Shown: positions 10,127 through 19,390 of the stretch, piece by piece
How positions within the stretch are numbered: position 1 is the first letter of the stretch
How the letters are laid out: each line of letters starts with the position of its first letter
Assembly (NCBI RefSeq): GCF_027158005.1
Contig: NZ_JAPVLQ010000002.1
Span: 558,001-622,000 of the forward strand
Origin: Rhodococcus sp. H36-A4
GTDB lineage: Bacteria; Actinomycetota; Actinomycetes; Mycobacteriales; Mycobacteriaceae
Direction: 5' to 3'
DNA length: 64,000 nt
The notes under the pieces: generated by a model
Told to the model about the DNA's origin: nothing
The model's input: only the letters and a program-made list of their open reading frames with translations
Database searches by the model: none
Translations under genes and position numbers: made by a program

Positions 10127-11056
10127 CTAGAGCGCCAACAAGGCCAACAACTGTGCGGTGACTTCGGCAGGAGCTTCCTGATGCGCGTAATGACCGGCCC
10201 CGAGCACGGTGTGTAAGCGCTGATCAGGAGCCCAGCGGGTCTCGGTGGCTACCGATCGAGGTAGCACGTACGGATCGAGTTCGCCTCTGATCTGGAATAC
10301 CGGAATACGCAACCGGGTGTCCATGGCTTGCATGAACTTCCGTCCGTCGGAACGAAATTGACTTCGAAATGCCCATCGTTGGTACTCCAAGGCGCTGTGT
10401 GCCGCTCCTGGAATACACATCGCCGAGCGCATCTGCGTCGCTGCCTCGACGAACTCGTCCGAGTCCTGCCAGCCGGCTCCCGACCGCGCTCGGAGGAGTT
10501 GCTCGACGGCGGCGCCGTTGTGTTTGGTCAGCGTGCGTTCGGGCACCAGCGGCACCTGGTATCGCAAGAACTGCGGGAGCAGTGCAGCTCGTTGGGCCTT
10601 GTTGCGCAGGACTGCCCGGCGCAACGCGATGGGATGCGGGGACCCGACCAACCCGATCGACCGGACCATTCGGGGATGCAGCGCGGCAGTAGCCCAGCAC
10701 ACCAGACCGCCATCGGCGTGCCCGACGAGAGTCGCCTCGCCGTATCCCAGCGCTCGGATCAAGCCGACGACATCGCCGGCCAGCGTCCACCCGTCGTATC
10801 CACGCGGTGGCTTGTCGGTGTCTCCGTATCCACGGAGGTCGACAGCCACAGCGCGGAACCCTGCCTCGGTCAGCGAGGTCAATTGGTGACGCCACGACCA
10901 CCAGAAATCTGCGAAGCCGTGCAGTAGAACTACGAGCGGGGCATCGGCAGGCGCGTCGTCGGTCTCGACGACGTGGAACCGGATGCCGTTGGCATGAATG
11001 TCGCGGTGTGTCCACGGACCGGCGAACCGAACAGTGGACGGATCAGGCCGAGTCAT
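10127..11056 (-). CDS. ephE: Alpha/beta-hydrolase, epoxide hydrolase EphE-like
   Basis: 309-aa alpha/beta hydrolase. The oxyanion motif LLHGFADFWWSW, the nucleophile elbow GHADGG with Asp115 (aspartate rather than serine, as in epoxide hydrolases and dehalogenases) and the C-terminal GAGHYAHQE histidine are visible. An acid is supplied near ELDPYV. It is the second gene of a minus-strand pair, 26 nt after the DUF1469-type gene, and convergent with marP. Confidence 0.85.
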   Translation of the reverse strand: MTRPDPSTVRFAGPWTHRDIHANGIRFHVVETDDAPADAPLVVLLHGFADFWWSWRHQLTSLTEAGFRAVAVDLRGYGDTDKPPRGYDGWTLAGDVVGLIRALGYGEATLVGHADGGLVCWATAALHPRMVRSIGLVGSPHPIALRRAVLRNKAQRAALLPQFLRYQVPLVPERTLTKHNGAAVEQLLRARSGAGWQDSDEFVEAATQMRSAMCIPGAAHSALEYQRWAFRSQFRSDGRKFMQAMDTRLRIPVFQIRGELDPYVLPRSVATETRWAPDQRLHTVLGAGHYAHQEAPAEVTAQLLALLAL

Positions 11057-11082
11057 TCTTTCTTGCCCCGCTACCGACGTCG

Positions 11083-11580
11083 CTATTGCTTGTACCCGGG
11101 AATTGCCGGTGTCGACCCGTGCTGGTGCGGCAGGACAGTCGAGGCCTGCTTGAGCGATTCGATCGTCTTCTCCGGCTTACGGAGCTTCTTGACGCGCCGG
11201 TAGCCGAGGAACCCGAGCAGGGCAGCCACGAGCAGCATGAAAACGAACACGATGAGGAAGGCGGCCCACCGCGGCAACCAGATATCGAGTGTCTCGGCCA
11301 AGAAGAAGAAGAAGAAAAATGCGCTGAAGACGACGACTGCCAGAGCAAGGATGAAGAAGAGGCTGCCCTGTAGGCCCTTCTTGATCTCGCCCGTGACCTC
11401 GGCCTTGGCCAGTGCGACCTCGGCGCGGACCAGCGTCGACACCTGCGTCGTCGCATCCTTGACAAGGTTCCCGATGCTGCCGGTACCTGGTGCGCGGTGG
11501 TCTACTTCCGTCAGTGGAATGGACGAAATCGTGTTCGGCACCCCGTCCGGATAAGCACTGCCATTACCGCGATTGGTCAC
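11083..11580 (-). CDS. Phage-holin-superfamily / DUF1469-type membrane protein (Rv3669-like)
   Basis: 165 aa from the GTG at 11580. It has a hydrophilic N-terminus, the conserved helix NLVKDATTQVSTLVRAEVAL, then two membrane segments around residues 75-100 and 105-130, the first with a run of seven phenylalanines. The tail is basic and Pro/His-rich. Function is unknown; the holin name reflects fold similarity only. A longer frame reaches 11691 but adds only low-complexity basic residues. Confidence 0.75.
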   Translation of the reverse strand: MTNRGNGSAYPDGVPNTISSIPLTEVDHRAPGTGSIGNLVKDATTQVSTLVRAEVALAKAEVTGEIKKGLQGSLFFILALAVVVFSAFFFFFFLAETLDIWLPRWAAFLIVFVFMLLVAALLGFLGYRRVKKLRKPEKTIESLKQASTVLPHQHGSTPAIPGYKQ

Positions 11581-11839
11581 GCTCAACTTCTCGACCCCTC
11601 CACTTGCTGGTGCTGATTGATTCCGAGATGTCGCCTTGCGACGCCGTCTCGACTGCATTCTTCGGTTAACACTAGTGCCGACCCGACGCACTCTGCCTCA
11701 CAGTCGGAGCTCGCCCTGTGATGGCGCTCTCAGATTAACGGTGAATGCTTCGTCGGTGTATTCGGGCATCGACTGTAATTCTCAGGTTTTCATCAGGTAA
11801 TTTGCGTTCTACATACCCCCCTCTTCAGGAGTCCTAACC
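11581..11839. promoter_or_regulatory. Divergent promoter region, DUF1469-type gene / MFS transporter
   Basis: About 260 nt, AT-richer than the flanks. The plus-strand side has CAGGAG at 11826-11831, 9 nt before the transporter GTG, as a ribosome-binding site. No operator was recognised. Confidence 0.4.
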
Positions 11840-13207
11840 GTGAGCACTACCTCGGCCGTCCCAAGCGACGGCACCGCTGCTGCCCCGGAGGTACCACGGT
11901 CTCGTATCGTCGTCGCATCCATGGTCGGCACGTCGATCGAATTCTTCGACTTCTACATCTACGCGACTGCCGCAGTATTGGTCTTCCCCAAGCTGTTCTT
12001 CCCCGCGGGCAACGAGACGACCGCGCTGCTGGCATCGTTCGCGACGTTCGGACTCGCTTTCGTCGCACGCCCCGTCGGATCGGTTCTGTTCGGCCATTTC
12101 GGCGATCGCATCGGGCGTAAAGCGACGCTCGTGGGTTCACTGCTGACGATGGGCGCGGCGACCTTCGCGATCGGATTGCTGCCCACCTATGCAGCGGCAG
12201 GCCTGTGGGCGCCCGCACTGCTCGCGATCATGCGGTTCACGCAGGGTGTGGGACTCGGCGGCGAGTGGAGCGGCGCAGCATTGCTCGCGACCGAAACAGC
12301 CAAGCCCGGCAAGCGAGCCTGGGCCGCGATGTATCCGCAATTGGGTGCGCCGATCGGTTTCTTCTTCGCCAACGGGATCTTTCTGCTGTTGGTCGTCATC
12401 ACCGGCTACGACTCCGCAAACTCCGCAACGGACCACGCATTCCTCACGTGGGGATGGCGTGTGCCGTTCCTGCTGAGCGCCGTCATCGTCATCATCGGTC
12501 TGTACGTGCGACTCAAACTGGAAGAGACGCCGGTGTTCAAGTTGGCCGTCGCGCGTGGGCAGAAGGTGAAGACTCCACTCGCCCAGGTCTTCCGTACGAG
12601 CTGGCGCCAGCTGATCCTCGGCACGTTCATCATGCTCGCCACTTACACGCTCTTCTACATCATGACGACCTGGGTGGTCAGTTACGGCACCGGCAAAGTC
12701 TCCGACGCAGGTGGCCCGAAGATCACCATCGCGTACACCGATTTCCTCGAACTTCAGCTGATCGCAGTGCTCTTCTTCGCGGCACTGATTCCGGTGGCAG
12801 GTTTGCTCGCCGACAAATACGGTCGGCGCCCGACCCTCATCATCGTCACGATTGCGATCATTGCGTTCGGTCTGTCGTTCCACTGGTTCGCCGCACCGGA
12901 AAGCGCGACAGCCGGTCGGATGCTCGTGTTCATGTGCATCGGACTCGGATTGATGGGTCTGACCTTCGGTCCGATGAGTGCCGTGCTGCCCGAACTCTTC
13001 CCGACCAACGTGCGCTACACGGGCTCGGGAATCTCGTACAACACCGCGTCGATCCTCGGTGCGGCAGTGGCGCCGTTCATCGCGACCTGGCTGGTGAGCA
13101 GCTATGGCGTCGGATGGGTCGGGGTCTACCTTGCGGTCGCCGCGGTGCTGACGTTGATCGCGTTGATCCTGATGAAGGAAACCCGCGATCAGTCACTGAC
13201 GGACTAG
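11840..13207 (+). CDS. MFS transporter, metabolite:H+ symporter (MHS) family
   Basis: 455-aa major facilitator with 12 predicted membrane helices. MHS-family marks are the N-terminal VASMVGTSIEFFDFYIYAT, the loop 2-3 motif GHFGDRIGRK and the helix-4 region RFTQGVGLGGEWSGA. Family members (ProP, KgtP, ShiA relatives) import small carboxylates or zwitterions with protons. The exact substrate cannot be read from the sequence. Its position beside acs suggests a carboxylate. M. tuberculosis has a protease gene (Rv3668c) at this place instead. Confidence 0.88.
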   Translation: MSTTSAVPSDGTAAAPEVPRSRIVVASMVGTSIEFFDFYIYATAAVLVFPKLFFPAGNETTALLASFATFGLAFVARPVGSVLFGHFGDRIGRKATLVGSLLTMGAATFAIGLLPTYAAAGLWAPALLAIMRFTQGVGLGGEWSGAALLATETAKPGKRAWAAMYPQLGAPIGFFFANGIFLLLVVITGYDSANSATDHAFLTWGWRVPFLLSAVIVIIGLYVRLKLEETPVFKLAVARGQKVKTPLAQVFRTSWRQLILGTFIMLATYTLFYIMTTWVVSYGTGKVSDAGGPKITIAYTDFLELQLIAVLFFAALIPVAGLLADKYGRRPTLIIVTIAIIAFGLSFHWFAAPESATAGRMLVFMCIGLGLMGLTFGPMSAVLPELFPTNVRYTGSGISYNTASILGAAVAPFIATWLVSSYGVGWVGVYLAVAAVLTLIALILMKETRDQSLTD

Positions 13208-13210
13208 CCG

Positions 13211-13250
13211 TGAATGGGCATACATCCCTCGAAGGAAGTATGCCCATTCA
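13211..13250. terminator. Bidirectional terminator, MFS / acs
   Basis: Perfect 13-bp stem (13211-13223 with 13238-13250, TGAATGGGCATAC and its complement) and a 14-nt loop, between two convergent stop codons. It probably ends both transcripts. Confidence 0.8.
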
Positions 13251-13257
13251 CCGGTCG

Positions 13258-15231
13258 CTAGCGACCCTTCTTGATCGAATCGAAGACCTTCGGATCGACG
13301 AGAGTCGAGACGTCACCCAGTTCGCGGCCTTCGGCGACATCGCGCAGCAAGCGTCGCATGATCTTGCCGGAGCGAGTCTTGGGGAGTTCGGGAACGATCG
13401 AGATCTCGCGGGGGCGAGCAATCGGCGAAATCTCCTTCGATACCTGAGCTTTGAGCTCCGCGATCAGGTCGTCACCGGTGTTCTCGATGCCTGCGCGCAG
13501 GATCACGAACGCGACGATGCCCTGACCGGTGGTCTCGTCGGCAGCACCGACAACTGCCGCCTCGGCGACGCCGTGATGGCTCACGAGCGCTGATTCCACC
13601 TCGGAGGTGGAGATCCGGTGGCCCGAGACGTTCATGACATCGTCGACGCGTCCGAGAACCCACAATGCGCCGTCCTCGTCGAACTTGGCGCCGTCGCCCG
13701 CGAAGTACCAGCCTTCTTCGGCATAGCGGGACCAGTACGTGTCCTTGTATCGCTCCATGTCACCCCAGATGCCGCGGAGCATCGCCGGCCACGGCTCGTC
13801 GAGGATCAGATATCCGTTGCCGCCATTGCCCAGTGGCTTTGCGTCGTCGTCGACGATCTTGGCGGAGATCCCCGGAAGCGGGGCCATCGCGGAGCCGGGC
13901 TTGGTGGATGTCACGCCGGGAAGCGGTGAAATCATGATCGCACCTGTTTCGGTCTGCCACCAGGTGTCGACGATGGGTGCGGTACCGCCGCCTACGACGT
14001 CGCGGAACCAACGCCACGCCTCCGGGTTGATCGGTTCACCGACGGAGCCGAGCAGCCGGATCGACGTCAGGTCGTGTGCCTCGGGAATCTCTTTGCCCCA
14101 CTTCATGAATGTACGCACGAGAGTGGGGGAGGTGTAGTAGATCGAGACCTTGTACTTCTCGATGACATTCCAATGCCGGTGCTCGTCAGGGGAATTCGGG
14201 GTGCCCTCGTAGACGACCTGCGTCGCGCGGTTCGAGAGCGGACCGTAGACGATGTACGAGTGGCCGGTAACCCAACCGACGTCGGCGGTGCACCAGTAGA
14301 CATCCTTGCCTGGCTTGTGGTCGAACACATTGTGGTGCGTGTACGAGGTCTGAGTCAGGTAGCCACCGGAAGTGTGCACGATGCCCTTCGGCTTACCCGT
14401 AGTGCCGGAGGTGTAGAGAATGAACAGTGGGTGCTCGGCCGGGAACGGCTGAGCCTCATGCTCTTTCGAAGCCTGAGCGACGCTCTCGTGCCACCAGATG
14501 TCGCGGCCTTCGGTCCAGGCGACCTCGGAGTCGGTCCGCTTGACGACCAGCACGTGTTCGACCGACGCGGCAGCGTTCTCGAAGGCACTGCCTTGTGCGC
14601 CGTCGACGGCGGTGTCGACGGTGTCCTTGATCGGCGCGGGCTTACCGCGGCGCCACTGCCCGTCCGTGGTGATGACGAGTTTGGCTTCGGCGTCGTCGAT
14701 GCGTGAACGCAGTGCCGTGGCGGAGTAGCCGGCGAAGACGACGGAATGCATCAGGCCCAGGCGGGCGCAGGCGAGGATCGAGATGATGGCTTCGGGGACC
14801 ATCGGCATGTAGATGGCGACGCGGTCGCCGGAGACCAGTCCGAGGTCGGTCAGGGTATTGGCCGCTTGACTGACCTCTGCGAGCAGGTCGGCGTAGGTGA
14901 GGTCGCGGCTGTCACCGGGTTCGCCTTCCCAGTGAATGGCAACCTGCTCACCGTGGCCGTCGAGGACGTGGCGATCGACGCAGTTGTAGGCGACGTTGAG
15001 CTTTCCGTCGGCGAACCATTTGGCGACGGGGGCATCGGACCAGTCGAGCACTTCGGTGAACGGGGTATGCCAGTGCAGTCGGCGTGCCTGCTCGGCCCAG
15101 AAGGCGAGGCGGTCCTTGGCGGCGACGTCGTAGAGATCCGCTGTGGCGTTCGCCTGCGCGGCGAATTCTGCAGACGGCGGGTAGGTCTCCTCGGCGGCAA
15201 TGTCGTGGTCACCGGAGGTACTGGTCGTCAT
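13258..15231 (-). CDS. acs: Acetyl-CoA synthetase (AMP-forming)
   Basis: 657 aa, the usual length. It activates acetate to acetyl-CoA through acetyl-AMP. Visible motifs are the P-loop-like YTSGTTGKPKGIVHT, the adenylate motif DTWWQTETG, the hinge GRVDDVMNVSGHR and the C-terminal PKTRSGKIMRR, whose lysine (third from last) is the regulatory acetylation site in other bacteria. It stands alone, opposite the dpp operon, with a Crp-type operator upstream. Confidence 0.97.
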   Translation of the reverse strand: MTTSTSGDHDIAAEETYPPSAEFAAQANATADLYDVAAKDRLAFWAEQARRLHWHTPFTEVLDWSDAPVAKWFADGKLNVAYNCVDRHVLDGHGEQVAIHWEGEPGDSRDLTYADLLAEVSQAANTLTDLGLVSGDRVAIYMPMVPEAIISILACARLGLMHSVVFAGYSATALRSRIDDAEAKLVITTDGQWRRGKPAPIKDTVDTAVDGAQGSAFENAAASVEHVLVVKRTDSEVAWTEGRDIWWHESVAQASKEHEAQPFPAEHPLFILYTSGTTGKPKGIVHTSGGYLTQTSYTHHNVFDHKPGKDVYWCTADVGWVTGHSYIVYGPLSNRATQVVYEGTPNSPDEHRHWNVIEKYKVSIYYTSPTLVRTFMKWGKEIPEAHDLTSIRLLGSVGEPINPEAWRWFRDVVGGGTAPIVDTWWQTETGAIMISPLPGVTSTKPGSAMAPLPGISAKIVDDDAKPLGNGGNGYLILDEPWPAMLRGIWGDMERYKDTYWSRYAEEGWYFAGDGAKFDEDGALWVLGRVDDVMNVSGHRISTSEVESALVSHHGVAEAAVVGAADETTGQGIVAFVILRAGIENTGDDLIAELKAQVSKEISPIARPREISIVPELPKTRSGKIMRRLLRDVAEGRELGDVSTLVDPKVFDSIKKGR

Positions 15232-15334
15232 CTCGAATGGCTCTCTTTCGTCGTGGTTCTCTTCGCGCTCGGGCAGTTGTCCGTGCCGTCACGAACGAGC
15301 TGAACAGTTGCTCTGCAGCCTCCGCGCGAGCCCT

Positions 15335-15350
15335 TGTGAGGGTAGTCACA
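15335..15350. promoter_or_regulatory. Crp operator upstream of acs
   Basis: TGTGAGGGTAGTCACA is a perfect TGTGA-N6-TCACA palindrome, the actinobacterial Crp consensus. It lies 104 nt upstream of the acs start in the 480-nt gap before dppA. Crp control of acs is known in other bacteria, so cAMP-Crp regulation is the likely role. The rest of the gap (15351-15713) holds no gene; the dppA-proximal part contains GGAGGA at 15702-15707 as ribosome-binding site. Confidence 0.8.
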
Positions 15351-15713
15351 TGTGAGGGCTGTCGCATCGTTGCATCCGCCTGCAACCCTCTGATCTGCGG
15401 TGATCGGTAGGTTTCGAGCGGTGGGCGGTACTCCACACTGCACGATCGGAGGGGCTGGCGGGGAGATGGCTCTCACCTCGTGGGAATTCGGTTGCCGAAT
15501 CGTTTCGAACATGTTGCGGGCCCGTGTGGGGGTCTCGTGTTTCTGGGGGAGTTCACAGGTTCGTTTCAGGGTGTGTCTAAAGTTTCAACCATTGGATCGT
15601 TGCTTCGGCTCATCGAGCTGTGGCCGGCGGTCGCCCCACATACCCCGTGGGCGTGACGCCCCGGGGTCGACCATGGCTGACACTGTGGTCAAACCAAAGA
15701 TGGAGGATTTGTC

Positions 15714-17342
15714 TTGCGCAAAACACGCATCGCGACAGCTGCGGTAGCAGTTGTCGTGGGAGCGGCGCTGGTGACGGCGTGCTCATCGAGTGATTCGACC
15801 AGCGGCGGTGGATCCGGTGACGGCGCTGCAATCATCAACGCGTGGAGTGGTGAGCCGCAGAATCCGCTGGTTCCCACCAATACGAGTGAAAACACCGGTG
15901 GGCGAGTCGTGGACTCGGTCTTCGCCGGACTGGTTTCGTACACCCCCGAGGGCGGTATCGAGAACGAGGTCGCCGACTCGATCGACTCCGCCGACGGCCA
16001 GAACTACACCGTGACGTTGAAGGACGGCTGGGAGTTCACCAACGGCACGCCGGTGACAGCGAAATCCTTCGTCGACGCCTGGAACTACGGCGCGCTGTCC
16101 ACCAATGCGCAGCTGCAAGGCTCGTTCTTCGACCCGATTCTCGGCTACGACGAGGTCGCTGCCGAGAACCCGACGGTCCAGACGATGTCAGGCCTGAAGG
16201 TCGTCGACGACAAGACGTTCACCATCGAGCTCGAGCAGCCCGAGGCAGCGTTCCCCGATCGCCTCGGCTTCGCCGCGTACTACCCGCTGCCCGAGGTCGC
16301 ATACGCCGACATAGCAGCGTTCGGGGAGAACCCGATCGGCAACGGACCGTACAAGTTTGCGCAGGAAGGTGCGTGGCAGCACAACGTCCGCATCGATCTG
16401 GTGACCAATCCGGACTACGACGGCAATCGCAAGCCCGCCAACGGCGGCATAAACTTCATGCTCTACAGCAACCTCGACACCGCGTACACGGATCTTTTGT
16501 CGAACAACGTCGACGTCCTCGATCAGGTCCCGTCCAGTGCAGTGACGACGTTCGAGTCGGATCTGCCCGGCCGTACGGTCAATCAGCCGTCCGCGAGCAT
16601 CGAAACCTTCACCATCCCGGGCCGTCTGCCGCACTTCGGTGGCGAAGAGGGTGTGCTGCGTCGTCAGGCGATCTCCAAGGCGATCGATCGCGATCAGATC
16701 ACCAAGCAGATCTTCAACAACACCCGCACGCCTGCACAGGATTTCACCAGCCCCGCCATCGCAGGCTGGACCGGGGATCTCAGTGACGTCGACAACGTCG
16801 ACTACGACAAGGACGGCGCCAAGGCGCTGTGGGCGCAGGCCGACGCCATTGCGCCGTGGTCCGGCAGCTTCGCCATCGCCTACAACTCCGATGGCGGACA
16901 CCAGGAATGGGTCGACGCAGTCAGCAACAGCATCCGCAACACCCTCGGTATCGAGGCACAGGGCGCTCCCTACCCGACGTTCGCGCAGTTGCGGACCGAA
17001 GCCACCAACCGCACCATCCCGACGGCGTTCCGATCGGGCTGGCAGGGTGACTACCCGCAGCAGTACGGTTTCCTTGCTCAGAACTACCAGACCGGTGGCA
17101 GCTCCAACGACGGCGAGTACTCCAACCCCGAGTTCGATCGTCTGCTGCGTGAGTCTGCAGGCGAGACCGACAAGGACAAGGCGCAGGACCTGATCAACCA
17201 GGCACAGGAGATCCTTCTGAACGATCTGCCTGCAGTACCGACCTGGTACCGCAACGCAGCCAGTGGATGGTCGGAGAATGTCACCAACGTCAAGATCGGT
17301 TGGGACGGAGTCCCGATCTACAGCCAGATCGAGAAGAACTGA
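15714..17342 (+). CDS. dppA: Peptide ABC transporter substrate-binding lipoprotein
   Basis: 542-aa SBP family 5 protein. The signal peptide ends in a lipobox VTAC (cysteine at residue 23), then a Ser/Gly linker. The start is a TTG with GGAGGA about 7 nt upstream. The fold motifs VADSIDSADGQNYTVTLKDG and GNGPYKF are typical of DppA/OppA. It is the first gene of dppABCD, matching Rv3666c; in M. tuberculosis that importer takes up peptides and haem. Confidence 0.92.
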   Translation: MRKTRIATAAVAVVVGAALVTACSSSDSTSGGGSGDGAAIINAWSGEPQNPLVPTNTSENTGGRVVDSVFAGLVSYTPEGGIENEVADSIDSADGQNYTVTLKDGWEFTNGTPVTAKSFVDAWNYGALSTNAQLQGSFFDPILGYDEVAAENPTVQTMSGLKVVDDKTFTIELEQPEAAFPDRLGFAAYYPLPEVAYADIAAFGENPIGNGPYKFAQEGAWQHNVRIDLVTNPDYDGNRKPANGGINFMLYSNLDTAYTDLLSNNVDVLDQVPSSAVTTFESDLPGRTVNQPSASIETFTIPGRLPHFGGEEGVLRRQAISKAIDRDQITKQIFNNTRTPAQDFTSPAIAGWTGDLSDVDNVDYDKDGAKALWAQADAIAPWSGSFAIAYNSDGGHQEWVDAVSNSIRNTLGIEAQGAPYPTFAQLRTEATNRTIPTAFRSGWQGDYPQQYGFLAQNYQTGGSSNDGEYSNPEFDRLLRESAGETDKDKAQDLINQAQEILLNDLPAVPTWYRNAASGWSENVTNVKIGWDGVPIYSQIEKN

Positions 17343-17365
17343 TCTTCTCTCACGGCTCTTGATTC

Positions 17366-17410
17366 AGCCGAGCAGGGCAGTAGGCCTGTTGCCTACTGCC
17401 CTGCTCGGCT
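17366..17410. terminator. Long intercistronic hairpin dppA-dppB
   Basis: Perfect 20-bp stem (17366-17385 with 17391-17410) and a 5-nt loop, 24 nt after the dppA stop, without a following T run. Such a structure between a binding-protein gene and its permeases usually stabilises the upstream mRNA or partly terminates, giving more SBP than permease. That role is inferred. Confidence 0.75.
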
Positions 17411-17461
17411 GCTTGCCTCGCTTGCCTCGTACGACGCCCACGCTGAATACCGCTGTGACGT

Positions 17462-17487
17462 CCTCCTTCCTCCTAAGGAGGTGATCC
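17462..17487 (+). promoter_or_regulatory. Full-length Shine-Dalgarno of dppB inside a hairpin
   Basis: AAGGAGGTGATCC (17475-17487) is a 13-nt perfect complement to the 16S rRNA 3' end, immediately before the GTG of dppB at 17489. CCTCCTT at 17462-17468 can pair with AAGGAGG at 17475-17481 across a 6-nt loop, which would hide the ribosome-binding site. The match is much longer than in the neighbouring genes and suggests translational control or compensation for sequestration. Confidence 0.65.
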
Positions 17488-17488
17488 G

Positions 17489-18415
17489 GTGCTCTGGTAC
17501 ATCGGACGCCGAATACTTCAGATGGTTCCCGTTTTCATCGGGGCCACATTCCTGATCTACGCAATGGTCTTCCTGCTCCCAGGGGACCCGATTGCTGCGC
17601 TCGCCGGAGACAAGGCGATCAGCCCCGCGGTGGCCGACCAGCTGCGCGCTCGCTACAACCTCGACCAGCCGTTCATCGTGCAGTATCTGCTTTATCTCAA
17701 GGGCATCTTCACCTTCGACTTCGGTATGTCGTTCTCGGGTCGCCCGGTCAGTGAGGTTCTGCTGCAAGCGTTCCCGATCACCGCGAAACTTGCTGCCATG
17801 GCACTCGTGATCGAAGGTGTCTTCGGTGTCGGCTTCGGTCTCATCGCCGGTCTCCGTAAGGGCAAGCTGTTCGACAGCTCGGTCCTCCTCGTCAGCCTCG
17901 TCATCATCGCCGTCCCGATCTTCGTCATCGGCTTCCTTGCACAGTTCTTCATCGGGATCAAGTGGGGCATAGTGCCTCCCACCGTCGGTGGAAACACGAG
18001 TTTCAAGAACCTGCTGCTGCCGGCGTTCGTGCTCGGTTCGGTGTCGTTCGCCTACGTGGTCCGGCTGACCCGTACCTCGGTGGCAGAGAATCTCAGCGCC
18101 GACTTCGTCAGAACAGCGACAGCCAAGGGTCTTTCACGCGCTCGGGTCGTCAACGTCCACGTGCTACGCAACTCGTTGATCCCCGTCGTCACGTTTCTCG
18201 GTGCCGATCTTGCTGCACTCATGGGTGGCGCGATCATCACCGAGGGCATCTTCAACATCAACGGCGTCGGTGGCACCATCTACCAGGCTGTGATCAGGGG
18301 CGAGGCGCCCACGGTCGTCTCGTTCGTGACGGTCCTGATCGTGGTCTACCTCATCGCGAATCTCGTCGTCGACCTCCTGTACGCCGCGCTCGACCCAAGG
18401 ATCCGCTATGCCTAA
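17489..18415 (+). CDS. dppB: Peptide ABC transporter permease DppB
   Basis: 308 aa, six membrane helices, with the ABC permease EAA loop near residues 205-225 (FVRTATAKGLSRARVVNVHV). The N-terminus MLWYIGRRILQMVPVFIGAT is typical of DppB/OppB. Partner of DppC; its stop overlaps the dppC start by 8 nt. Confidence 0.93.
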   Translation: MLWYIGRRILQMVPVFIGATFLIYAMVFLLPGDPIAALAGDKAISPAVADQLRARYNLDQPFIVQYLLYLKGIFTFDFGMSFSGRPVSEVLLQAFPITAKLAAMALVIEGVFGVGFGLIAGLRKGKLFDSSVLLVSLVIIAVPIFVIGFLAQFFIGIKWGIVPPTVGGNTSFKNLLLPAFVLGSVSFAYVVRLTRTSVAENLSADFVRTATAKGLSRARVVNVHVLRNSLIPVVTFLGADLAALMGGAIITEGIFNINGVGGTIYQAVIRGEAPTVVSFVTVLIVVYLIANLVVDLLYAALDPRIRYA

Positions 18416-19367
18416 CACGACTCCCGAAGGCGGACGTGAGGTCCGTCAAGCACGCTTCGTGGAATCCGACGAAGTTGTCGACGTCAGCCAGACCGACGTC
18501 GTGAACATCGACGAGGCTCCCACGAGTATCTGGAAGGATGCTTGGCACAGTCTGCGCAAGCGCCCGCTCTTCATCATCTCGGCCATCATCATCTTCGTGG
18601 TCATCTTGGTCGCAGCGTTTCCGAGCCTGTTCACGAATACCGATCCGCGGTACTGCGACCTGGCGTTCAGCATGCAGGGCCCCGGAACCGGTCACATTTT
18701 CGGGTTCGACCGTCAAGGTTGCGACATCTACTCCCGTGTCATCTTCGGAGCGCGGGCGTCGGTGGTCACCGGTGTAGGCGTTACGTTCCTGGTAGTCATG
18801 GTCGGAGTTCTCTTCGGTGCCTTCGCGGGTTTCTACGGCGGCTGGGCCGACTCTCTGCTGTCACGGTTGACGGACATCTTCTTCGGTGTCCCGCTCATCC
18901 TCGCCGCGATCGTGCTCATGCAGTTGTTCACCGACCGGACGATCTTCACCGTCATCGTGGTGCTGGCGTTGTTCGGCTGGCCGCAGATGGCCCGCATCAC
19001 GCGTGGAGCGGTGTTGTCGGCTAAGAGCAACGACTACGTCATGGCATCTCGCGCTCTTGGAGTATCGAAGGTGCGCACCTTGATTCGGCATGTCCTGCCG
19101 AACTCGATGGCGCCGATCATCGTCATCACGACGATTTCGCTCGGCACCTTCATCGTCGCCGAGGCCACCCTGTCGTTCCTCGGAATCGGTTTGCCGCCCA
19201 CCGAAGTGTCCTGGGGTGGCGATATCAGCGCAGCCCAGGTCACCCTTCGTCAGGGATCGACAATTCTGTTCTATCCCGCTGCCGCACTGGCGATCACAGT
19301 GTTGGGCTTCATCATGATGGGCGATGCGTTGCGCGACGCCCTCGATCCCAAGGCCCGGAAGCGATGA
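18408..19367 (+). CDS. dppC: Peptide ABC transporter permease DppC
   Basis: 319 aa. A 45-residue cytoplasmic N-terminus precedes the first helix, as in the OppC family, and the EAA loop is present (YVMASRALGVSKVRTLIRHV). It forms the membrane channel with DppB. It overlaps both neighbours (dppB and the possible upstream start of dppD), so translation is coupled. Confidence 0.93.
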   Translation: MPNTTPEGGREVRQARFVESDEVVDVSQTDVVNIDEAPTSIWKDAWHSLRKRPLFIISAIIIFVVILVAAFPSLFTNTDPRYCDLAFSMQGPGTGHIFGFDRQGCDIYSRVIFGARASVVTGVGVTFLVVMVGVLFGAFAGFYGGWADSLLSRLTDIFFGVPLILAAIVLMQLFTDRTIFTVIVVLALFGWPQMARITRGAVLSAKSNDYVMASRALGVSKVRTLIRHVLPNSMAPIIVITTISLGTFIVAEATLSFLGIGLPPTEVSWGGDISAAQVTLRQGSTILFYPAAALAITVLGFIMMGDALRDALDPKARKR

Positions 19368-19390
19368 GCGAACACGAAGGAGAAGTTGCG

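Noticed and set aside
15228..15512. Frames in the acs-dppA gap as genes
   Set aside because: Short, no ribosome-binding sites, and they span the Crp operator.
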